Assembly: GCA_035693105.1 (NCBI GenBank)
Contig: DASSHC010000223.1
Span: 1-11,757 of the forward strand
Origin: DASSHC01 sp035693105
GTDB lineage: Bacteria; Chloroflexota; Chloroflexia; Thermomicrobiales; Thermomicrobiaceae
Reading direction: 5' to 3'
Length of the DNA: 11,757 nucleotides
The notes below the pieces were generated by a model that did not search any database, was not told the origin of the DNA, and was given only the letters and a program-made list of their open reading frames with translations. Within the stretch, counting starts at the first letter, position 1. The number at the start of each line of letters is the position of its first letter. This document shows, in pieces, positions 6,308 to 11,757 of the stretch. The position numbers and the translations under genes are program-made.

Positions 6308-7098
6308 GGCTCACCTCCCTCGCCGCGAATCCCCGCCAGGAGCTGCTGGTGAATGCGCCCGTTGGAAGCCACGATGGCGTCGGCCCCGAGCCGGTAGGGC
6401 TCTCCCGCGCCGTCGGTCAGCGTGCCGCCCGCCTCTCGCACCATCAATGCGCCGGCGGCGGTGTCCCACGGCTGCAGACCGATCTCCCAGTAACCGTCGA
6501 AGCGCCCGGCAGCCACATAGCAAAGGTCGAGCGCGGCCGAGCCGTCGCGACGGATCGCCTGCGAGGTGAGGAGCAGGCGCTCGAAGGCGGGCAGGTTGCG
6601 CAAAATGAGCTCGCGCTGGTAGTGGAAGCCGGTCGTCAGCATCGAGCGGATCAGCGTATCCGTTTGGGACGTCGCCAGCCGCTCGCCGTTGAGGAACGCG
6701 CCCGCGCCGCGCTCGGCCAGGAAGAGCTCACCCAGCGCCGGAGCCAGCACGATGCCCAATTGCAGTTCGCCGCGCAGCTCCAGGGCGATCGAGACGGCGA
6801 AGAAGGGGTAGGCATGGGCATAGTTGGTCGTGCCGTCGAGCGGGTCGATCAACCAGCGACGCTCGGCGGGCCTGCCGCTGGCGCCGCTCTCTTCCGCCAA
6901 AATCTGGTCATCGGGGAAGCTGGCACGGATGATCTCGGTGATGCGGCGCTCGCTGGCCTCGTCCGCCTCGGTGACCAGATCGATCGTGCCCTTGTAGCGC
7001 ACGTGTTCCACCCGGCCGAGATGCGCCAACAGGATACGCCCGGCTTCTCGCGCCGCCGTGAGCGCGACCGTGCGCGGAGAATCGCCCGGGGCGCTCAC
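6304..7098 (-). CDS. Inositol-monophosphatase-family phosphatase (SuhB-like)
   Basis: The 264-residue protein is a Mg-dependent, lithium-sensitive-fold phosphatase. Family members hydrolyse inositol phosphates, and some instead act on fructose-1,6-bisphosphate, PAP or histidinol phosphate. Metal ligands are clear: Glu70 in LAEES, Asp85 and Asp88 in WLIDPLDGTTNY, and Asp212 in PWDTAAGALMVREAGG. The start is GTG at 7098 in a GTGA overlap with the tsaD stop, with GGAG eight bases upstream. Being a few genes from hisH-hisA-hisF, a histidinol-phosphate phosphatase role (HisN-type, known in this superfamily) is possible. Motif reading cannot separate that from inositol phosphatase, so I give no gene symbol. 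Confidence 0.93.
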   Translation of the reverse strand: MSAPGDSPRTVALTAAREAGRILLAHLGRVEHVRYKGTIDLVTEADEASERRITEIIRASFPDDQILAEESGASGRPAERRWLIDPLDGTTNYAHAYPFFAVSIALELRGELQLGIVLAPALGELFLAERGAGAFLNGERLATSQTDTLIRSMLTTGFHYQRELILRNLPAFERLLLTSQAIRRDGSAALDLCYVAAGRFDGYWEIGLQPWDTAAGALMVREAGGTLTDGAGEPYRLGADAIVASNGRIHQQLLAGIRGEGGEP

Positions 7099-8195
7099 GC
7101 GCCGATCTCCGCGCGGGTCGCCAGCGGCAGATGCGGCGCGACATCGAGCGACAGCGGCGCGACTTCGCCGCGCGCCAGAGCGAAGTGTGCTGACCCGGCG
7201 ATCATAGCCGCGTTGTCGGTGCAGAGGATCAGGGGCGGATAGCGCAGCGGCACGCTGACCAGTTGCTCCAGCCGCTTGCGCAGCAGGGCATTCGCCGCCA
7301 CCCCGCCGGCCAGCAGCACCATCGTCGCCCCGGTCTCACGCGCCGCCCGCGCCGTCTTCTCGGCCAGCACGTCGGCGATCGCCTCCTGCACGTCGGCGGC
7401 GATGTCGTTGACCGGCATGTTGGGATTCAGCTCGACCGGCTGGTGCGGCTGGAATGGTTCGTCGCTGGCCACGCGCTTGCTCCGCCCACGTGGCGCCGGG
7501 CGGCGATACTGCTCGGTGGTGCGCAGCACCGCCGTTTTGAGCCCGCTGAAGCTGAAGTCGTAGCTCTCTCCCAGCCACGCCCGGGGCATCGGGTGCTGCC
7601 CGGACCGGCCGCGCGCCGCCGCGTTCTGAATCGCCGGACCGCCGGGGTAACCGAGGTTCAGCAGCCGGGCGCATTTGTCGAATGCCTCCCCGGCGGCGTC
7701 GTCGAGCGTGCGGCCCAGTAGCTCGTACTCGCCGTGGCCACGCATCAAGAGCAGCTCGGTGTGCCCGCCGGAGGCGACCAGACAGACCAGCGGAAAGGTG
7801 GGTGGCGGCGTCAATGCGGCACCGTCTTGGGTCAACCAGTTGGCGTAGATGTGCCCCTCCAGGTGGTTCACCGGCACCAGCGGCTTGCCCCAGGCGTAGG
7901 CCAGCGTCTTGGCCACGTTGACCCCGACGAGCAGCGATCCGGCCAGCCCTGGCCCCTCGGTCACGGCGATGGCGTCGAGATCCTCGCGCACCACGCCCGC
8001 CTGCTCCAGCGCCAGCTCGATCGTGGGGATGATGCTGGTGATGTGGCGCCGCGAGGCCAGCTCGGGTACGATGCCGCCGTAGCGCTGGTGCAGCTCGGTC
8101 TGCGACAGCACCACGTTGGAGAGGATGCGCAGGTCGCGATCGACCACCGCCGCCGAGGTCTCATCGCACGAGGTTTCGATGCCCAGGATCACCAT
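7095..8195 (-). CDS. tsaD: tRNA N6-threonylcarbamoyladenosine transferase TsaD
   Basis: TsaD transfers the threonylcarbamoyl group from TC-AMP to A37 of ANN-decoding tRNAs, working with TsaB and TsaE. The protein opens VILGIETSCDETSAAVV. Metal-binding histidines are in NHLEGH (residues 111 and 115 from this start), the nucleotide loop is VASGGHTEL, and CTDNAAMIA carries the metal-binding aspartate near 327. At about 366 residues it is slightly longer than usual owing to a polar, Pro/Arg-rich insert near 230-263 before VNDIAADVQ. I chose ATG at 8195, which overlaps the rimI stop by one base and gives the family's normal N-terminus. GTG at 8198 would add one residue. TsaC/Sua5, which makes TC-AMP, is not in the window. 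Confidence 0.97.
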   Translation of the reverse strand: MVILGIETSCDETSAAVVDRDLRILSNVVLSQTELHQRYGGIVPELASRRHITSIIPTIELALEQAGVVREDLDAIAVTEGPGLAGSLLVGVNVAKTLAYAWGKPLVPVNHLEGHIYANWLTQDGAALTPPPTFPLVCLVASGGHTELLLMRGHGEYELLGRTLDDAAGEAFDKCARLLNLGYPGGPAIQNAAARGRSGQHPMPRAWLGESYDFSFSGLKTAVLRTTEQYRRPAPRGRSKRVASDEPFQPHQPVELNPNMPVNDIAADVQEAIADVLAEKTARAARETGATMVLLAGGVAANALLRKRLEQLVSVPLRYPPLILCTDNAAMIAGSAHFALARGEVAPLSLDVAPHLPLATRAEIGA

Positions 8196-8872
8196 CACAG
8201 ACTCGTCTCTACCGCGATCGCCTCGCGCGCCAGGCGTGCCCGCAACTCATCTTTCAGAACCTGAAATTGCCGCAGGTAGTCGGGATCGCGCAGCGAGGGC
8301 GACCACATGATGTAGGCGTCTTCGCCGTTGTCGCTGTAGTAGCGGCGGCGCACGCCCTGGCGGGTGAAGCCGTACTTCTCGTAGAGCGCCTGCGCCGGGC
8401 CGTTCGAAACGCGCACCTCCAGCGTCACCCACTGAGCATTGCGGCGCAGCGCCTCGTCGAAGAGCGACACCAGCAGCACCTCGCCCAGACCGTGCCCGCG
8501 CAGCTCCGGCGCGATGCCGATGGTGGTGACGTGGCTCTCATCGTAGAGGAACCACATCCCGGCGAAGCCGACGATCGGGTGCGTGCTGGGGCGCTCGCCG
8601 CGGCGGATCAACGGCAGGAGCGAGAGCCGCCCACGCGGCTCCGGCTCGACCACTGCCTGGGCGCCCTCGGGTTCGACGTGGCGCAGCACGATGTAGTAGT
8701 TCCCCTCGGGGTTGCGCAGCTCGCGCCGGTACGCCGACTCCGGCCACGGATTGGTAAAGCAGCGGTGCTCGACGCGCGAGACCTCCGACACGTCTTCAAT
8801 TCGCATCGGATCGAGCTCGAAACGCTCTAATTCCGCTCCGTTGCCGTTCTCCACCGTCGCGTCCCGCTCCAT
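8195..8872 (-). CDS. rimI: RimI-like GNAT N-acetyltransferase
   Basis: This GNAT-fold enzyme probably acetylates N-terminal alanine of a ribosomal protein or other N-termini or lysines, as RimI does. The acetyl-CoA loop is IAPELRGHGLGEVLL (about 120-134). It is followed by VTLEVRVSNGPAQALYEKYGF (149-169), the characteristic LEVR-SN and YEKYGF pair of RimI. At 225 residues it is well above the ~150 typical of RimI. It has about 22 extra N-terminal residues, a low-complexity Pro/Glu/Arg-rich insert near 65-99, and a charged C-terminal tail after about 192. ATG at 8872 has only a weak ribosome binding site; ATG at 8806 would begin MRIEDVSEV, nearer the usual family start. Position between tsaB and tsaD is a common rimI location. 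Confidence 0.88.
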   Translation of the reverse strand: MERDATVENGNGAELERFELDPMRIEDVSEVSRVEHRCFTNPWPESAYRRELRNPEGNYYIVLRHVEPEGAQAVVEPEPRGRLSLLPLIRRGERPSTHPIVGFAGMWFLYDESHVTTIGIAPELRGHGLGEVLLVSLFDEALRRNAQWVTLEVRVSNGPAQALYEKYGFTRQGVRRRYYSDNGEDAYIMWSPSLRDPDYLRQFQVLKDELRARLAREAIAVETSL

Positions 8873-8891
8873 CCCAGTTCTCAGCCCGCCG

Positions 8892-9584
8892 CTAGCCCGC
8901 CGTCACCGGCGCACCTGGCGCCACCCCATGGACGTAGACCGGCTCCAGCGCTTCCAGCACGTCCACCTCGCCGGCCTGCCAGCGCCGATGACCGATCTCG
9001 GCGAGGTAGGCTGGCCGCCGCGCCCGCAGCGCCGGAGGCGGCACGACGGCCAGCGGCGCCGCCGCGAGCTGGTTCGCCAGCGCCTCGCTCATATCGCCCA
9101 CGAGCACCGTCTTCTCCGTCAGCCCCTCGACCAGCTCGGCTACCGCTACGTTGCGCAGCTCGCTCAGGCGCCGCCAGTTCCCGTTGCGATAGCGAAAGTC
9201 GGCGAAGACCGCCCGCCCACGGCCCGCCAGCACCAGCGCGCGGATTGGCGCCCGCGCGCCCGTATGCGGGTACGCCGTCGCGTCCAGTGTACCCACGCCC
9301 ACCAGCGGCAGCCCCAGCGCGTAGGCCAGCCCCTTGGCCACGCTCAATCCAACGCGCAGGCCGTTGAAGCTCCCCGGCCCGATGGCCACCGCCACGGCGC
9401 GAACGTCAGCCAGGTCGCGCCCGTTCAAGCGCAGAAGTTGGTCCACCTCCGGTATCAAGGAAACAGTTTGGTGCCGCCCGGCATTCCAGATCAACTCGCT
9501 GACGCTGTCGCCGTCATAGAGCGCCAGCCCGGCGATCTCGGTCGAACTATCGATCGCCAGCAGGAGCCGATCGTCGCGGGGCAC
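8892..9584 (-). CDS. tsaB: t6A synthesis scaffold protein TsaB
   Basis: TsaB is the catalytically inactive paralogue of TsaD that dimerises with it and recruits TsaE for t6A37 formation in tRNA. The 230-residue protein begins LLLAIDSSTEIAGLALYDG and contains the signature AVAIGPGSFNGLRVGLSVAKGLAYALGLPLVGVGTLDA (about 65-102, given here as adjoining parts). The usual GSFTGLR reads GSFNGLR here. The C-terminal half is the variable region normal for TsaB. The start is GTG at 9584, five bases after a near-perfect AGGAGGTGA. It overlaps the end of tsaE by 38 bp. It is followed by rimI after 19 bp. Confidence 0.95.
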   Translation of the reverse strand: MPRDDRLLLAIDSSTEIAGLALYDGDSVSELIWNAGRHQTVSLIPEVDQLLRLNGRDLADVRAVAVAIGPGSFNGLRVGLSVAKGLAYALGLPLVGVGTLDATAYPHTGARAPIRALVLAGRGRAVFADFRYRNGNWRRLSELRNVAVAELVEGLTEKTVLVGDMSEALANQLAAAPLAVVPPPALRARRPAYLAEIGHRRWQAGEVDVLEALEPVYVHGVAPGAPVTAG

Positions 9585-10086
9585 CAGTCACCTCCTCGCG
9601 GAGCCCGCTCACCAGCTCTTGCGGGCGGGAGCCGTAGGGTTGGAAGCGCAGGCGACGCTTCGCCTCGGCCAGATGATCGAATGACACCAGCAGGTAGGCC
9701 TCGGGCAGCGCCAGCGATAGCCGCTCTGGCCACTCCACCGCCACGATGCCCTCGGGCGCCTGCAAGTACTCCTCGTAGCCGAAGGTCTCCAAATCCTCGG
9801 CTCCCTCCAGACGGTAGAAGTCGAGGTGAAAGAGGATGGCCGGCTCACCCGAAGCCGCCTGACCGGCGTGCTCCATCGCCAGGGCGAAGGTCGGGCTCTG
9901 GACGGAGCCGCGCACGCCCAGGCCGCGTGCCAGCCCCTGCACGAAGGTCGTCTTGCCGCCGCCGACCTGTCCCGACAAGAGGTAGATGTCGCCGGGACGC
10001 GCCAGGCGCCCCAGGCGATAGCCGATCTGCCGCGTCTGATCCGGACTATGGCTGATGACGTCGAGCGCCGGGCGGCGCGACGGCAT
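9547..10086 (-). CDS. tsaE: t6A synthesis ATPase TsaE
   Basis: TsaE is the P-loop ATPase that resets the TsaB-TsaD complex during t6A formation. The 179-residue protein carries Walker A GQVGGGKTT (Lys45, Thr46), the SPTFALA switch segment, the HLDFYRLEG motif (Asp89) and AVEWPER (about 116-122), all diagnostic for the family. It is slightly longer than the usual 150-160 because of a polar C-terminal tail encoded in the 38 bp shared with tsaB. I chose ATG at 10086, with GAGAGGTGA five bases upstream. An in-frame GTG at 10095 lies inside that ribosome binding site and is unlikely. It appears to be the first gene of the long operon. Confidence 0.95.
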   Translation of the reverse strand: MPSRRPALDVISHSPDQTRQIGYRLGRLARPGDIYLLSGQVGGGKTTFVQGLARGLGVRGSVQSPTFALAMEHAGQAASGEPAILFHLDFYRLEGAEDLETFGYEEYLQAPEGIVAVEWPERLSLALPEAYLLVSFDHLAEAKRRLRFQPYGSRPQELVSGLREEVTGAPRRSAPAGDR

Positions 10087-10155
10087 TGAACTCACCTCTC
10101 ACGTTGCCGGCTGTGCACCCCTACCCGGCCTCGCAAATCGCGTGCGCCGGGCCGC

Positions 10156-10185
10156 ATGATAGAACCATCGACGCGCAACCCGCAA
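10156..10185 (-). promoter_or_regulatory. Probable promoter upstream of tsaE
   Basis: In the 101-bp gap after the amidase the minus strand has TTGCGG (10185-10180), an 18-bp spacer and TATCAT (10161-10156). The -10 box matches five of six consensus bases; the -35 matches the TTG. Transcription would begin near 10149 and give tsaE a leader of about 60 nt. No T-tract terminator for the amidase is visible in this gap, so read-through from the amidase is also possible. Confidence 0.5.
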
Positions 10186-10187
10186 GG

Positions 10188-11585
10188 CTAGCGAGCCGGC
10201 GGCCGCTCCACCGCCCAGGGGCGCGCCGCCTCGTAGGCCGCCGCGGCCCGCAGCACCGTGGCGTCGTCGCGGAAGCGCCCCACCAGTTGCAGGCCCACCG
10301 GCAGCCCGGCCACGAAACCGGCCGGCACGGTGGCCGCCGGCTGACCCGTCAGGTTGAACGGATAGGTGAAGTAGGTCCAACCCAGGTAGCTCCTCGGCTG
10401 CCCGTTGATCGTCCCCGGAGCATCCTGGCCGGTGGGGAAGGCCGTCACCGGCACCGTCGGCGTCAGCAGCAGGTCGAAAGGCGCGCTGAAGCGCCGCACA
10501 TCCTCGTAGAACTGGCCACGCAGCACTTCCGCCCGCGCCACGTCGACGCCGTGTATCTCCTGCCCGTGCTCGATGACCTTCACCAGTCCGGGATCGAGCA
10601 GCGCGCGCACCTGCTCGAAGTCCGGACGGCTGGCCGCCATGCCGCTCGACCAGAGCGTGTCGACGATCGCGAAGGGATCGGACCAGCCGGGTGCGACCGG
10701 CTCGACCGAAGCGCCCAATTCTTCAAATACCCGCGCCGCCGCCTCGACCACGGCCTCGACCGCGGGCTCTGCCCGCCCGAAGCCGAGGTCCGGCGCCCAG
10801 CCGAGCCGCAGACCGGCCACGCCACCATCACAGGCCGCCAGGTAGTTGCCGGCGGGCGGGATCGAGCCGCGGTCGCGTGGGTCGGGGCCGGCCAGCGCGT
10901 CGAGCAGCAGCGCCGCGTCGCGCACAGTCCGCGTCATCGGGCCGACATGCGCCAGCGACTGCACCGCGCTCCCGGGCCAGTAGGGAATGAGGCCGTACGA
11001 CGGCTTCAGCCCGAAGATGCCGCAGAAGGAGGCGGGGATGCGGATCGAGCCGGCGCCGTCGGTCCCCTGCGCCAGTTGGCCCAGCCCGGCGGCCACCGCC
11101 GCGCCGGCCCCGCCGCTGGAACCGCCCGGCGTGCGTCCGATCTGCCAGGGATTCTCGCTCGATCCGACCACGCGGTTGGTCGACTCGCCCTTCCAGCCCG
11201 ACTCGGGCGTATTGGTCTTGCCCAACAGCACGCCGCCCGCCGCGTAGACCCGCTCGGTGACCGGTGCGTCGTCATCCGGCACCCAGTCGGCGGTCAGGAG
11301 CGAGCCGCGCGTGGTGCGGATTCCCTTCGTGACGGTCAGGTCTTTGAGCGAGAGCGGGATGCCGGCCAGCAGGCCCGCCGCGCCGGCCGCGTAGGCGCGC
11401 TCGGCAGCCTGCGCCTGCTCCAGCGCCAGCTCGGGCGTGACGGTGACGTAGGCCCTCAGCGTCGGGTTCAGCCGCTCGATGCGCGCCAGCACCGCCTCGG
11501 CCACCTCGACCGGCGAGAGCCGCCGCAACTGATAGAGCGCCCGCAGCTCGGTCGCCGGGAGAAAGCACAGCTCGTCGTTGGTCAT
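10188..11585 (-). CDS. Amidase-signature family hydrolase
   Basis: The 465-residue protein belongs to the amidase-signature family, which hydrolyses carboxamides using a Ser-cisSer-Lys triad. The residues are Lys81 (SLKDL), Ser156 in GRTPGGSSGGAGAAVAAG, and nucleophile Ser180 in TDGAGSIRIPASFCGIFG; the 24-residue distance between the two serines is the family norm. The C-terminal PVGLQLVGRF motif is also typical. Length and architecture resemble stand-alone amidases. The GatA role in Glu-tRNA amidation is less likely because gatB and gatC are absent here, but not excluded. I see no signal peptide, so it should be cytoplasmic. ATG at 11585 has AGGAGG five bases upstream. The substrate cannot be read from the sequence. 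Confidence 0.93.
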   Translation of the reverse strand: MTNDELCFLPATELRALYQLRRLSPVEVAEAVLARIERLNPTLRAYVTVTPELALEQAQAAERAYAAGAAGLLAGIPLSLKDLTVTKGIRTTRGSLLTADWVPDDDAPVTERVYAAGGVLLGKTNTPESGWKGESTNRVVGSSENPWQIGRTPGGSSGGAGAAVAAGLGQLAQGTDGAGSIRIPASFCGIFGLKPSYGLIPYWPGSAVQSLAHVGPMTRTVRDAALLLDALAGPDPRDRGSIPPAGNYLAACDGGVAGLRLGWAPDLGFGRAEPAVEAVVEAAARVFEELGASVEPVAPGWSDPFAIVDTLWSSGMAASRPDFEQVRALLDPGLVKVIEHGQEIHGVDVARAEVLRGQFYEDVRRFSAPFDLLLTPTVPVTAFPTGQDAPGTINGQPRSYLGWTYFTYPFNLTGQPAATVPAGFVAGLPVGLQLVGRFRDDATVLRAAAAYEAARPWAVERPPAR

Positions 11586-11757
11586 GTCAGCCTCCTAACG
11601 GGCCCTCATTCCCCTCGCCCCGAGGGTCGGCAGGGTGGCGTACGACAGCGATTGGTCGTAGGGCACGACGGATCCCTCGACTGCGCTCCGGATGACAGGG
11701 AAAGGGAGGGACGGACGAGTACGACGTGATGTCGTCAGCCCCTAACTCTCCCTGTCA
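11586..11757. repeat. Intergenic DNA with nested inverted repeats, possible dispersed repeat element
   Basis: No gene is evident upstream of the amidase. The stretch has three perfect inverted repeats: TACGAC/GTCGTA (11641-11646 with 11655-11660), ACGAC/GTCGT (11721-11725 with 11731-11735) and TGACAGGGA/TCCCTGTCA (11693-11701 with 11749-11757), the last ending exactly at the window edge. Between them lies CTGCGCTCCGGATGACA, a style of sequence that recurs as intergenic repeats in many environmental bacterial genomes. Only one copy is in this window, so repeat status is an inference. Confidence 0.4.

Noticed and set aside
8712..10055. 447-codon plus-strand reading frame across rimI, tsaB and tsaE
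   Set aside because: It runs opposite three well-recognised genes and shows no family motif. Arg/Pro/Ser-rich composition marks it as a GC shadow.
10087..10187. Terminator after the amidase
   Set aside because: A CCCGGC/GCCGGG pair can be drawn, but the loop is long and no T-tract follows on the minus strand.
10086..11729. 547-codon plus-strand reading frame opposite the amidase
   Set aside because: The minus strand encodes a complete amidase with an intact triad and a good ribosome binding site. The antisense frame is low-complexity Arg/Pro/Ala-rich and is a product of high GC.

Overview
The window is high-GC bacterial chromosome (roughly two-thirds G+C by eye). All twelve recognisable genes lie on the minus strand, so transcription runs from the right edge towards the left. 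Gene content, codon bias and the Ala/Pro-linked SH3b-NlpC/P60 protein would suit a Chloroflexota lineage such as Thermomicrobia. That placement is an inference from style, not from a marker gene, and other high-GC Gram-positive-like phyla remain possible.

Layout in the direction of transcription. 11757-11586: intergenic DNA with several inverted repeats and a sequence that looks like a dispersed intergenic repeat. 11585-10188: an amidase-signature hydrolase, apparently its own unit. About 10185-10156: a plausible sigma70-type promoter. 10086-7095: tsaE, tsaB, rimI-like acetyltransferase and tsaD, the bacterial t6A tRNA-modification cluster. 7098-6304: an inositol-monophosphatase-family enzyme. 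6307-6077: a stand-alone Lrp/AsnC ligand-binding (RAM) domain. 6025-5072: a histone-deacetylase-family amidohydrolase with a -10-like box directly before its ATG. 5075-1803: hisH, hisA, a 370-residue coiled-coil protein of unknown function, and hisF. 1782-1753: a promoter with a perfect TTGACA. 1745-1444: a leader of about 300 nt. 1443-136: a secreted three-SH3b plus NlpC/P60 peptidoglycan hydrolase, followed by a strong intrinsic terminator at 112-79.

From tsaE to hisF nearly every junction is an overlap or a gap of a few bases: 38-bp overlap tsaE/tsaB, 1-bp overlap rimI/tsaD, 4-bp overlaps at tsaD/suhB, suhB/RAM and hdac/hisH, 7-bp overlap hisH/hisA, 17-bp overlap hisA/coiled-coil, 3-bp gap coiled-coil/hisF. 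The only real break is 51 bp before the deacetylase. This suggests one long operon, or two promoters serving translationally coupled blocks. It would join tRNA t6A synthesis and protein acetylation/deacetylation to the central steps of histidine synthesis: HisA isomerises ProFAR to PRFAR, and HisH-HisF convert PRFAR plus glutamine to imidazole glycerol phosphate and AICAR.

Most of the region is ordinary housekeeping. The parts that deserve a second look are the coiled-coil gene inserted between hisA and hisF, the placement of a deacetylase and a RAM-domain protein just upstream of hisH, a possible leaderless internal promoter, the abrupt codon-usage change at the end of hisF, and the long leader of the NlpC/P60 gene. 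I did not find a CRISPR array, tRNA, rRNA, transposase or recognised defence system.
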